A DNA stretch of 64,000 nucleotides from positions 1-64,000 of the forward strand of contig DARE01000008.1 in NCBI GenBank assembly GCA_002503205.1, in the 5' to 3' direction. The first letter of the stretch is position 1. Every line of letters starts with the position of its first letter. The position numbers and the translations under genes are program-made. The stretch is from Thermoplasmatales archaeon UBA447. Its GTDB lineage: Archaea; Thermoplasmatota; Thermoplasmata; Thermoplasmatales; Thermoplasmataceae. Positions 9,190-17,413 of this stretch are shown here, piece after piece. The notes beneath the pieces are model-generated. The model was not told the DNA's origin, made no database searches, and saw only the letters and a program-made list of their open reading frames with translations.

Positions 9190-9208
9190 CCCGCTGTTAT
9201 ATCAAAAG

Positions 9209-9220
9209 GATTAAAAAGGA
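9209..9220 (-). promoter_or_regulatory. TATA box for serS
   Basis: On the minus strand this reads CCTTTTTAATCC and is centred about 25 bases before the serS start, giving a predicted leaderless transcript. Confidence 0.5.
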
Positions 9221-9320
9221 TTTCAAAGGATACTTTGGAATCTGAAGTGAGACATCAATTTATTTATCCATTGAATATGGGTAATTCAATTATACATAAG
9301 CAGTTAAAAACTAAGAACAG

Positions 9321-9425
9321 ATGCCTATGCTTAACCCAACGTTTGATGGTAAAAATCCCACTGAAACTGTAAAGCAAATCTCTGGAAACAGTAGACACAT
9401 TGGAGGCGTAGTCACAGGTGAATAG
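9321..9425 (+). CDS. Possible leaderless micro-ORF of 34 residues
   Basis: A short frame begins ATG CCT ATG at 9321 and ends with TAG at 9423. A TATA-like box (CAATTATACATA, 9287-9298) is centred about 27 bases upstream, exactly the spacing seen at other leaderless genes in this window. The peptide is polar and glycine-rich at its end (HIGGVVTGE), with no Cys and no membrane segment. It may be a real small protein, the surviving start of a broken gene, or chance. No family is recognised. Confidence 0.3.
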   Translation: MPMLNPTFDGKNPTETVKQISGNSRHIGGVVTGE

Positions 9426-9540
9426 GCTTGAATTCCATTTTTGACTGGTATTTCAAACTTCTGAGCGACTTATAACCTGTTCCTCTCCTCATTGAAAATC
9501 CTGATTCAGCAAGCATTAGGCATCGTAAATTTGTTTAATA

Positions 9541-9567
9541 AAAAATCTGGGAGGTGGAGAGCCTCCC
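9541..9567 (-). terminator. Hairpin plus T-run terminator
   Basis: Read on the minus strand, a perfect 6-bp stem (GGGAGG / CCTCCC, 9549-9567) with a seven-base loop is followed by AGATTTTTTA. It lies about 30 bases after the stop codon of the membrane protein gene and resembles a bacterial intrinsic terminator. Confidence 0.6.
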
Positions 9568-9597
9568 TGATCTTTGAGGTGTCTTCAGCTTAAAAAT

Positions 9598-10266
9598 TCA
9601 AAGATAGGACCAGGAACCACCGTATTCAGAGTCATCATCTGAGCCGTCGTTGAATTCCTTTATGGTTCTTGACTCAAGCTTTACCGAGGGAACCTTCCTG
9701 ATGGATGAAAGCCTGTTTTCAACATCCTTCTGCATGAAACTGTGCGACAGGTTTTCCTCCTGCATTTTCATATTTGAATAGAAGCCGCCGGTAAAGGAGA
9801 ATATGTTCAGAAGAAGTATAGAACCAGGCATTATGATTGCCAGAGTCTTTATTATTCCATAAGTTGTATACAGGTCATTAAGAACCCCTGTGTAAGCTAT
9901 CAGATTGGACTGGGAAAACTGTAAAAATCCTGTTGAGAAATATGTACCTGTAGAGCCCAGGACTCCGGTTTTGAATGGCGACAATGCCAGGGTAATCATT
10001 ATTATGACTGCAGTGGAAACAAAGCTTGAAACAAGGGCTTTGCCCATCGTTCCTGATTTTCTTCCTCCAAGGTATCCTGCTATAGCTGGGCCGGCCACTG
10101 GAATCCACCAGAGCATCATGGAGAATATAAGCGAATAGAAAATCCCCTTACCCTGAGAATAAACTGAGACATCGTAGCTTTTTTTGTTCTGCCTCGAAAT
10201 CCTCTCCAGTTCAAGACCAAAAATTCTGTTCTTGAACCTCTCAAACAAACTGTAGGGTGGTGTCAT
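9598..10266 (-). CDS. Membrane protein of unknown function
   Basis: The product is 222 residues. After a basic N-terminus of about 40 residues come hydrophobic segments at about 43-66, 76-96 and 138-160, with a weaker fourth possible around 112-125. A glycine-rich turn (AGPAIAGYLGGRKSG, about 58-72) connects the first two and resembles small DUF5518-like membrane modules. The C-terminal 60 residues are hydrophilic and end in an acidic DGSDDDSE patch. An AT-rich box at about 10292-10308 precedes the ATG. No specific function can be assigned; it looks like a lineage-specific gene. Confidence 0.65.
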   Translation of the reverse strand: MTPPYSLFERFKNRIFGLELERISRQNKKSYDVSVYSQGKGIFYSLIFSMMLWWIPVAGPAIAGYLGGRKSGTMGKALVSSFVSTAVIIMITLALSPFKTGVLGSTGTYFSTGFLQFSQSNLIAYTGVLNDLYTTYGIIKTLAIIMPGSILLLNIFSFTGGFYSNMKMQEENLSHSFMQKDVENRLSSIRKVPSVKLESRTIKEFNDGSDDDSEYGGSWSYL

Positions 10267-10316
10267 CTCTTTGTCAGACAGACATATTGTACAAAGTATT
10301 TAAGTATTTTGAAGGT

Positions 10317-10335
10317 GCCTGATTTAATATCAGGC
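10317..10335. terminator. Perfect 7-bp hairpin at the end of apgM
   Basis: GCCTGAT and ATCAGGC pair around a five-base loop and overlap the apgM stop codon. There is no long T-run after it on the minus strand, so it may protect the message end rather than terminate it. Confidence 0.4.
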
Positions 10336-11550
10336 CCCGTATTTTTCGTCGTTTCCTGATAATTGCCTCATGTATTGCAGGATATCACCACTGCCCAGCC
10401 TCAAGGAGCCATTCATGCAAGATATCTCATCAAAGAACTTTGCCCCGTCTCTTCTTGATCCCGGAGATGACATTAGAAGTGGAAGCGGATCCCCTGAATG
10501 CTCCCTGAAGTCACATGGCGTGGAATGATCACCTGTAATGCACACAGTCACATCAAGGTCCATTATCGGCTCCAGTGCTTGATCAAACCTCTCTATGACT
10601 CTTTTCTTCAGGATTGCATTGCCATCATGACCGGCAGCATCGGTGCCTTTGATATTCACAATTACAAATTGCGAATTCCTCATCTCTTCCACGGCAGAGT
10701 CCATTTTGTTCCTGAAGTTTGAATTTACTGTTCCTGTGGCCCCTTCTACCTCCAGTACTTTCATTCCCAGGAGAGAGCCAATGCCCTTTACCATTGGAAT
10801 ACCGGCTATACATGCACCGTTAAAGCCATATTTTTCTCTGAATGGTTGCAGTTTAGGAGTCAATCCCGCCCCCCTGAGTAGAAGTTCATTAGCAGGCATT
10901 TTTCCATTCTCTCTGCGCCTTAAATTGAATTGGTGTTTGCCCAGTATTGATCTGGCTTCTGCCAGATACTTATTAAGCACTTCTGCAGTGAATAGTGCCT
11001 CTTTATCCAATGCCCGTACCTCCTTAACTTTCTCACCAGATGAGTGCGGATCAGTGTCCGTAATCCTGTCGCTTAACCCGTCACCTTTAACTACCAATGC
11101 AGCCCTGTGTTCAACACCAGCTTTGACCTGAAATGAGAGCCCGTCCATTTCCATGCAAAGGGCATCTGCCAGTTCAGAGGCATCCTCATCCAGCCTCCCT
11201 GCCCTTCTATCCAGTACTATCCCTTCTGAGTCTGCAGTCGCAAAATTAGCTCTGAAGGCCAAATCACCTCCAGATAACCTCAGGCCCAGGCCCATAGCCT
11301 CGAATGGGCCTCTTCCCGAGTAGAATCGGACTGGATCATATCCGAGAAGTGACAGGTGTGAGGTATCTGAGCCTGTTGTCATTCCCGCACTTACAGAATG
11401 CATAAGGCCCCCCAATCCCCTCCTAATAAGGGAATTCATATTTGGACGATAGGCAGCCTGAAGGGGAGTTATGCCTCCAAGTTCACGACATGGCCTGTCT
11501 CCTAGCCCGTCCATGACAATGAGGAGCATTGGTATTCCCAATTCAATCAC
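10330..11550 (-). CDS. apgM: 2,3-bisphosphoglycerate-independent phosphoglycerate mutase, archaeal type
   Basis: The product is 406 residues, typical for archaeal ApgM of the alkaline phosphatase superfamily. The metal-binding start LIVMDGLGDRP (about 10-20), the nucleophile region TGSDTSHLSLLGYDP (about 59-73) and the late ITGDHSTPC stretch (about 336-344) carrying metal ligands are all present. It interconverts 3- and 2-phosphoglycerate in glycolysis/gluconeogenesis. The GTG start at 11550 overlaps the ahcY stop by four bases (GTGA); an ATG at 11529 is an alternative. It is the last gene of the reductase-ahcY-apgM operon. Confidence 0.94.
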   Translation of the reverse strand: MIELGIPMLLIVMDGLGDRPCRELGGITPLQAAYRPNMNSLIRRGLGGLMHSVSAGMTTGSDTSHLSLLGYDPVRFYSGRGPFEAMGLGLRLSGGDLAFRANFATADSEGIVLDRRAGRLDEDASELADALCMEMDGLSFQVKAGVEHRAALVVKGDGLSDRITDTDPHSSGEKVKEVRALDKEALFTAEVLNKYLAEARSILGKHQFNLRRRENGKMPANELLLRGAGLTPKLQPFREKYGFNGACIAGIPMVKGIGSLLGMKVLEVEGATGTVNSNFRNKMDSAVEEMRNSQFVIVNIKGTDAAGHDGNAILKKRVIERFDQALEPIMDLDVTVCITGDHSTPCDFREHSGDPLPLLMSSPGSRRDGAKFFDEISCMNGSLRLGSGDILQYMRQLSGNDEKYGA

Positions 11551-12785
11551 GTACCCTCTTCCCAGCTATCGGAATACTTGACCTGTTCATCGCTGAGATT
11601 GTCAATTTTTATTCCCATTGAATCAAGTTTTATTGCTGCTATTTCGTAGTCAATCTCTCTTGGAACAGCAAATACACCGGACTTCAGACTTCCATGATTC
11701 TTCAACAGGTATTCAGCTGTCAGGGCCTGGACAGCAAAACTCATATCCATAATCTCGACAGGATGTCCCTGACCAGCTGCAAGGTTTACAAGCCTGCCCT
11801 CCGCTATCAGATTTATTTCGTTGCCATTTTCAAGCCTGTATTTTCTAACATAGTCTCTTACCTGCTTCTTTTCAATTGATCTGGATTCCAGTTCTCTGAA
11901 GGGAATCTCATTATTGAAATGGCCTGAGTTTGCCAGAATTAGATTATGCTTAGCCGTAAGAAGGTCCTCATATGTGATTATATCCCTCATTCCAGTTGCA
12001 GTGACAACAAGATCGGCAGTCTTCAGAGCATCCCTCATTTTCCTCACAGTAAAACCATCCATTGCAGCTTCTACTGCTTTGACCTGATCCACCTCGGTTA
12101 CAGTGACAAGGGCCCCCATCCCTTTCATCCTCATGGCTATGCCTTTTCCACACCACCCATATCCTGCCACAACAACACTCTTTCCTGCTATAAGGGTGTT
12201 TGTTGCATTCATTATGCCATCAAGTGTGCTCTGGCCTGTTCCATAACGATTATCAAAAAAATGCTTCATCTGAGCATCATTCACGTCAAACATTGGAAAT
12301 TTCAGTATATTCTGCTTTTCCATAGCCCTGAGCCTCACGACACCCGTGGTAGTCTCCTCGTTTCCACCGAAAATATCCTTCTGGAGGTCCTTTCTCTCCT
12401 GGTGGACAATTTTTGTAAGATCTCCTCCATCATCAATTATGATGTTAGGTTTCAGATCAAGAGTTTTGTTAAGATACTCGTAGTATTCAGACTCCGTCTC
12501 ACCTTTCCTTGCGTAGACTTCCATACCTCTTGTGACTTTCAGGGATTCAACAACACTGTCGTCTGAACTGAGTGGGTTGCATGATGCCATTCTCACCTGT
12601 GCTCCTCCTTCCTTGAGAAGATATGCGAATACCCCGGTCTTCGCTTCTACATGAAGGGCCATTGCTATACGGACACCCTTGAATGGAAGCTCCTTCTTGA
12701 ACCTCTTCCTGATGGCTGAAAGAACATCCATCCTCTCATATGCCCACTGGAACCTGAGATCCCCTTTTTCAAGATTTTCTGTCAT
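11547..12785 (-). CDS. ahcY: Adenosylhomocysteinase
   Basis: The product is 412 residues, the short archaeal length. It opens with the substrate-binding domain (ALHVEAKTG, about 43-51), has the NAD-binding loop AGYGWCGKG (about 207-215), and ends in a KYSDSWEEGT tail rather than the PDHYRY tail of bacterial and eukaryotic enzymes. It splits S-adenosylhomocysteine to adenosine and homocysteine, which removes the inhibitor made by the many methyltransferases in this window. ATG and the upstream stop overlap by four bases (ATGA), as does its stop with apgM, so the three genes form a coupled operon. Confidence 0.95.
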   Translation of the reverse strand: MTENLEKGDLRFQWAYERMDVLSAIRKRFKKELPFKGVRIAMALHVEAKTGVFAYLLKEGGAQVRMASCNPLSSDDSVVESLKVTRGMEVYARKGETESEYYEYLNKTLDLKPNIIIDDGGDLTKIVHQERKDLQKDIFGGNEETTTGVVRLRAMEKQNILKFPMFDVNDAQMKHFFDNRYGTGQSTLDGIMNATNTLIAGKSVVVAGYGWCGKGIAMRMKGMGALVTVTEVDQVKAVEAAMDGFTVRKMRDALKTADLVVTATGMRDIITYEDLLTAKHNLILANSGHFNNEIPFRELESRSIEKKQVRDYVRKYRLENGNEINLIAEGRLVNLAAGQGHPVEIMDMSFAVQALTAEYLLKNHGSLKSGVFAVPREIDYEIAAIKLDSMGIKIDNLSDEQVKYSDSWEEGT

Positions 12786-13411
12786 ATATACAGTGATTGC
12801 GGATCAAGATTTATAATTACACCCTCGCCCAACCCAGAAACTTCCAGGAACTTCAGTTTCATCTCATGGCTGTGACGGAACAGAGGCATGCCATCTTCTT
12901 CGATGATTATGTTTCCCAGGTAGATGTAAAAGTGATCTATCCTCCTGCTCCGTATCAGCTGATTGATGACATCCCTCCCGCCTTCAACTAAAATATTTCT
13001 GAACCCCATGCTGCCGAGATCATCAAGAATTTTTTCCATGTATAATCCTTCCTTCTCCCTTCTTACAATTCTGGCATGTCCTAGCTCTTCTCTGCTTGAA
13101 GAGGAGAATATTATGGTTTCCTGTTGATCATTCAGCACATTGGAATTCTCCGGTATCCTCAGGTGTTCATCCAGAATTATCCGGGCTGGTCTGCGATCAC
13201 TCATCAGGTATTTCTCATTTATACCAAGATATGGATTATCATTTATGATCGTTCTGGCCCCTACCAGAATTGCATCTGACTCAGCCCTCAGCCTGTGAAC
13301 TCTTTCCATATCCTCATTTCCGGATATTCTCACTCTTCTTCCATTTCTTCCTGCCATCATTCCATTGAGGCTGAGTGCTACATTGACGGTGACTGTTGTG
13401 TTATGGGCCAC
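12782..13411 (-). CDS. 2,5-diamino-6-(ribosylamino)pyrimidinone 5'-phosphate reductase (RibD C-terminal family)
   Basis: The product is 209 residues and consists only of the RibD reductase domain. Visible marks are NVALSLNGMMAG near the N-terminus (about 10-21), the ILVGART stretch (about 50-56) and VEGGRDVINQL (about 158-168), which bind NADPH and the ribosylamino pyrimidine. In archaea this free-standing enzyme reduces the ribose of the GTP-derived intermediate in riboflavin synthesis. It starts the operon with ahcY and apgM. Its start faces the hel308 start across 62 bases, which must contain both promoters. Confidence 0.87.
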   Translation of the reverse strand: MAHNTTVTVNVALSLNGMMAGRNGRRVRISGNEDMERVHRLRAESDAILVGARTIINDNPYLGINEKYLMSDRRPARIILDEHLRIPENSNVLNDQQETIIFSSSSREELGHARIVRREKEGLYMEKILDDLGSMGFRNILVEGGRDVINQLIRSRRIDHFYIYLGNIIIEEDGMPLFRHSHEMKLKFLEVSGLGEGVIINLDPQSLYI

Positions 13412-13506
13412 ATTTCATGTAATGCGAATTTAAATTAAAACTGATCCTGCATTCATATTGCAATTTTCAAAACATGTATATGCATCACCTGCATTTCACT
13501 GAAAGA

Positions 13507-15567
13507 ATGAGGATCAGCGACCTTGGACTTCCAGACAACTTCCTAAACCTCTTTGACGGAAGCGATTATACACTTTACCCCCACCAGAAAGACGCAGTTT
13601 CCCGCATAAACGAGAAAAAAAGCCTTATTCTGTCAGTGCCCACGGCATCGGGAAAGACACTTGTTGCCTATGTCGCCATCTTCAAGGAATACCTCAGGCA
13701 TGGAAGATGCATCTATATTGTGCCTCTTAAGGCCCTGGCTTCAGAGAAATTTGATGAGTTAAAGGAACTAAGGCAATTTGGAATGCGGGTTGGAATATCG
13801 GTGGGTGACTATGAAGAATCCCCAGAAATCCTGAAAAGATTCGATGTTCTTGTCTGTACATCAGAGAAGGCGGATTCACTGTTTCACCATGATCCTTCTA
13901 TGATGTTTGACATATCACTCATTGTGGCGGACGAGCTGCACCTCGTTGGCGACCCCAACAGAGGGCCCAGGCTTGAGATGTTCCTTACTGCTGCAAAGTA
14001 CATGAATCCTGATATCACCATCCTTGGGCTCTCTGCAACAATAAGTAATTCCACTGAACTTTCTGAATGGCTGCAGTGTGATCTTATCAACAGTGATTTC
14101 AGGCCAGTGGAGCTTAGAAAAGGACTGATCTCTGACTCGACAATGATATTTGATGACAGTGAGAAGATTAAACTCAGGCGAAAGATGGAGCTGCAGGATG
14201 CAGTTTCCTATTTCATTAACCAGGGGGGGCAGGTTCTAGTTTTTGTAAATTCCAGAAAAAGGGCTGAGGACACTGCTATCAAACTTTCACTGACACTTGG
14301 GCTTTCATCCGATGAGGGTTTAACAGAACCAGAGGAGAAGACCGACAGGTTTGCCAGAATCCTTGCCACCATAATTCCGAGAGGAGTGGCATTCCACCAT
14401 GCAGGACTTTCTGGCTCGGATAGAAAGATGGTTGAAGATAGATTCAAAGCAGGTGAACTGAAGGTGATTGTTGCCACTCCAACACTTGCTGCAGGAGTTA
14501 ATCTGCCCGCCAGGGCAGTGATAATCAGGGATATAACACGTTTCTCTGATGGCGCTGTTGGATACATCTCCAATACAGAGGTTAACCAGATGTTGGGGAG
14601 AGCGGGAAGACCGAAATTTGACACTGTAGGGTACGGTGTCATATATTCAGCGAATCCATCCTCTATAGAAAGGATAAGGGAATATTTCAATGGTGAACCG
14701 GAACCGGTGAATTCAAACCTTGGAAATGGCAGGATGATCAGGTTCAACACACTTGCACTCATATCCACAGGGCTTGGTTCAACTAAAGAGAATATACTGA
14801 AATTCTTCCAGAGATCACTGCTGGCTGTTCAGAAGGATCTGAAGAGCATGGAACCTGCACTGGACTCTTCCATCCAGTATCTCATAGAGAATGGCCTGGC
14901 AAAGTCGCTTGGTGAAAGGCTTTCCATTTCACAGATTGGGAAACTTGTTAGCGATCTCTATATCGATCCTCAGACAGCAATACTGTTCAGGGACTATCTG
15001 AGCAATGGAAACCATGAGGATGAATCGGCTATAACCATAATATCAATGTCCCAGGATCTTCAACCCATAAATATGAGAAGCAGCGAACAGGAAATAGTTG
15101 AGGAATTTCTGATGTCCAGGGACCTCCCATACTTTGACCTGGATGACTATGAATCCAGGATAAAGACCGCAATGGTGCTTCTGGACTGGATAAATGAGGT
15201 TGGAATAGACCAGATATGTGAAAAATACGGCATTGGACCCGGAGACATACAGTCAAGGATAAGTACAGCAGAGTGGATGGCTTTTGCACTTGGGAGAATG
15301 GCCCGAATGTTTCTTCCACAGAAATCATCATATTTCCAGATGCTGAGCCTGAGGTTAGGGGAAGGCATCAAGTCCGACATAATGGAGCTCACGACTGTTC
15401 CCAATATAGGTAGAGTCAGGGCCAGAAGGCTCTACAATGCAGGAATAAAAAGCGTTGAGCAGCTTGCATCTGCCAGTGTCGAATCATTGAAAAGGATTGC
15501 AGGATTTTCGGACAGGCTTTCTGAAGAGACAATATCACATGCTGCACACCTAAGGGATATTAGATGA
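13507..15567 (+). CDS. hel308: Hel308 (Hjm) superfamily 2 DNA helicase
   Basis: The product is 686 residues from the ATG at 13507, chosen because Hel308 proteins begin with an M-x-I-S-DL-x-LP-type segment (here MRISDLGLP); ATGs at 13474 and 13480 would add about 10 residues. Motif I PTASGKT, motif II DELH, motif III SATISN, the late helicase motif HHAGLSGSDR and QMLGRAGRP are all visible. A C-terminal helix-hairpin-helix (VPNIGRVRARRLYNAG, then a second copy) fits the DNA-processing domain. Family members unwind lagging-strand forks and help restart stalled replication. The stop overlaps trm5 by four bases. Confidence 0.93.
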   Translation: MRISDLGLPDNFLNLFDGSDYTLYPHQKDAVSRINEKKSLILSVPTASGKTLVAYVAIFKEYLRHGRCIYIVPLKALASEKFDELKELRQFGMRVGISVGDYEESPEILKRFDVLVCTSEKADSLFHHDPSMMFDISLIVADELHLVGDPNRGPRLEMFLTAAKYMNPDITILGLSATISNSTELSEWLQCDLINSDFRPVELRKGLISDSTMIFDDSEKIKLRRKMELQDAVSYFINQGGQVLVFVNSRKRAEDTAIKLSLTLGLSSDEGLTEPEEKTDRFARILATIIPRGVAFHHAGLSGSDRKMVEDRFKAGELKVIVATPTLAAGVNLPARAVIIRDITRFSDGAVGYISNTEVNQMLGRAGRPKFDTVGYGVIYSANPSSIERIREYFNGEPEPVNSNLGNGRMIRFNTLALISTGLGSTKENILKFFQRSLLAVQKDLKSMEPALDSSIQYLIENGLAKSLGERLSISQIGKLVSDLYIDPQTAILFRDYLSNGNHEDESAITIISMSQDLQPINMRSSEQEIVEEFLMSRDLPYFDLDDYESRIKTAMVLLDWINEVGIDQICEKYGIGPGDIQSRISTAEWMAFALGRMARMFLPQKSSYFQMLSLRLGEGIKSDIMELTTVPNIGRVRARRLYNAGIKSVEQLASASVESLKRIAGFSDRLSEETISHAAHLRDIR

Positions 15568-16556
15568 CCATTCACGCTTCTGTTCCGAGAAACGAGGCTC
15601 AGGCAGCCATAGAATGGCTCAGAGCAAACAAACTCATTGACGACAGTTTCAGGATCCAGAATACTGGTTCTAAAATTCTTATTCCACTAAAAACGCTAAG
15701 TTTGGGAAAGCCACCATTCGAAGTTGAAATAGAGGATATGGTGGGAAAGAAAAGAGAGAACAGGAATAAGCCTGTTTCAGCCAGGGCCTCCTTTGACCAT
15801 CTCGGATCGGTGGCAATACTGAAGATCCGGGACGCCAATCGAGCAATGGAGGCGGCCGATTCTATCCTTCAGACAAACACAAGCATAAGGAGCGTCTATC
15901 TTGACAGAGGAATTACAGGGAGAGAAAGGGTCAGGAACCTGACTCTGCTGGCAGGGGAGGAGAATTATCTCGTTACCCACAGGGAGAATGGCTTAAGGTT
16001 CATGTTTGATATCAGGGAGGTATATTTTTCGCCACGGCTTGCAACTGAACGACTTCTTCTATCGAAAAGATGCGGTGAAAATGAACGTATACTGGATATG
16101 TTCTCTGGAATTGGCCCATTTGCAATAACCATAGCAAAGCTTGCAGGATCCAGTGTAAGGTGTTTTGACCTCAATGAGAGGTGCATATACTGGCTTGGAA
16201 AAAATGCTTCCCTGAATGGAGTCACCGAAAAAATTTCAATGGAGGCTGGAGACTCAGGTACTCTAATAGAGAGTGAAGGGAAATTTGACAGAATAATAAT
16301 GAATCTGCCACACAGTGCAGGAGAATTCTTATCTTCAGCAATGAAGCACCTGAAGCCTGGAGGGGTGATCAATTACTACGAAATATCCAATTCTGTTGAG
16401 CTTGAAAAAAGGATGGAACAGATAAGAGATCTTGGTTTGGTGATCTCCCGGAAGAGAATAGTTCACGGCTATGCACCTGGAGTTTATATGCACTCACTGG
16501 AACTCGCCTTAAACCATGGAATTAAGCCAAGTATTTTTAATGAAGATTCTAATTGA
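15564..16556 (+). CDS. trm5: tRNA (guanine(37)-N1)-methyltransferase Trm5
   Basis: The product is 330 residues. A Trm5/Taw2 N-terminal domain is followed by a Rossmann methyltransferase with SAM motif DMFSGIGPF (about 177-185) and the catalytic motif NLPHS (about 247-251), where NLP/NPP marks true methyltransferases of this family. It puts m1G at position 37 beside the anticodon, preventing frameshifts. A second member at 34901-35929 has a different motif and is likely Taw2. The start overlaps the hel308 stop (ATGA). Confidence 0.9.
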   Translation: MTIHASVPRNEAQAAIEWLRANKLIDDSFRIQNTGSKILIPLKTLSLGKPPFEVEIEDMVGKKRENRNKPVSARASFDHLGSVAILKIRDANRAMEAADSILQTNTSIRSVYLDRGITGRERVRNLTLLAGEENYLVTHRENGLRFMFDIREVYFSPRLATERLLLSKRCGENERILDMFSGIGPFAITIAKLAGSSVRCFDLNERCIYWLGKNASLNGVTEKISMEAGDSGTLIESEGKFDRIIMNLPHSAGEFLSSAMKHLKPGGVINYYEISNSVELEKRMEQIRDLGLVISRKRIVHGYAPGVYMHSLELALNHGIKPSIFNEDSN

Positions 16557-16606
16557 TGTATAGTATTCCGATCATCAGAACTAAATGATTTCCAAGTGAA
16601 TGCAAT

Positions 16607-16614
16607 GGAGGTGA
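16607..16614 (+). promoter_or_regulatory. Strong Shine-Dalgarno site upstream of uppS
   Basis: GGAGGTGA is a full match to the archaeal anti-Shine-Dalgarno sequence. The codon at the best spacing (7 bases) in the uppS frame is a CTG at 16622. No ATG, GTG or TTG in the uppS frame follows it until the TTG at 16691. Confidence 0.7.
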
Positions 16615-16621
16615 ATGTTAT

Positions 16622-17413
16622 CTGGAAGGCATAAGGGGAAGAATAGCTGACAGACTGGGTAACCTCACCACTGAAGTTTACGAGAAGATTTTGCTGGAGG
16701 AAATCAAGAACAGTCCCGTTCCAAGGCATGTTGGCATTATAACAGACGGCAACAGGAGATACGCAAGGTCAAATGGCCTTTCCACGGATGAAGGCCACCT
16801 GAAGGGAAAGGAGAAACTTGAGGAAGTCCTTGAATGGTGCATGGAGGTTGGCGTTGAGATCCTGACAGTCTACGGGTTTTCAACTGAGAACTTCAAGAGG
16901 AGCAAGAGGGAGGTAGACTTTCTATTCAGGCTTATAAATGACGCTTTCCTTGACCTTCTTAAGGACAAAAGGGTATACGAGAACAACATCAGGGTCAAGG
17001 TAATTGGAGAAACCCATGTGCTTCCAGAATATCTCCGGGAAACCATTGAAAAGGTGGAGTCCACTACAAAAGGATTCAAGAAATTCAGATTCAACCTGGC
17101 GATAGGTTATGGAGGGAGAGAGGAGATAATTAACGCAATAAAGAGGCTTTATGGAGATGTCAATTCAGGTAAAATCGGCATTGATGATATTGATGAGAAC
17201 CTGTTCCGAAGCTATCTGTATGACTCGTCCATACCTGATCCGGATCTGATCTTCCGTACTAGCGGCGAGGAAAGAATTTCAAACTTTCTGCTGTGGCAGT
17301 CTGCATATTCTGAGCTTTATTTTTCAGATGTTAACTTCCCTGAACTGAAGAAATCAGATTTCTTCAGGGCCATAAGAGATTATCAGAACAGGAAGAGAAG
17401 ATTCGGTGCATGA
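16622..17413 (+). CDS. uppS: Cis-polyprenyl (undecaprenyl-type) diphosphate synthase
   Basis: The enzyme condenses isopentenyl diphosphates into the cis-polyprenyl chain that carries sugars for glycosylation. The signature ITDGNRRYARSNG with the catalytic Asp, the GFSTENF motif and the late LIFRTSGEERISNF and LYFSDV motifs are clear. The frame is open back to 16589, and the stretch between 16622 and the TTG at 16691 encodes GRIADRLGNLTTEVYEKIL, which resembles the N-terminal helix of archaeal homologues. With a perfect ribosome site at 16607-16614, I place the start at CTG 16622 (263 residues). The conservative alternative is TTG at 16691 (240 residues). Confidence 0.85.
   Translation: MEGIRGRIADRLGNLTTEVYEKILLEEIKNSPVPRHVGIITDGNRRYARSNGLSTDEGHLKGKEKLEEVLEWCMEVGVEILTVYGFSTENFKRSKREVDFLFRLINDAFLDLLKDKRVYENNIRVKVIGETHVLPEYLRETIEKVESTTKGFKKFRFNLAIGYGGREEIINAIKRLYGDVNSGKIGIDDIDENLFRSYLYDSSIPDPDLIFRTSGEERISNFLLWQSAYSELYFSDVNFPELKKSDFFRAIRDYQNRKRRFGA

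Larger units (their letters stand above)
9190..9597. other. Gap between serS and a membrane protein gene
   Basis: This 408-base gap holds the serS promoter, a possible 34-codon leaderless micro-ORF with its own TATA-like box (9287-9298), and the terminator of the membrane protein gene (9541-9567). Nothing else is recognised. Confidence 0.45.

Noticed and set aside
10643..11131. 162-codon frame antisense to apgM
   Set aside because: Shadow of a well-supported gene; no ribosome site or motif.
11946..12566. 206-codon frame antisense to ahcY
   Set aside because: ahcY on the other strand has complete family motifs; the antisense frame is a codon-usage shadow.
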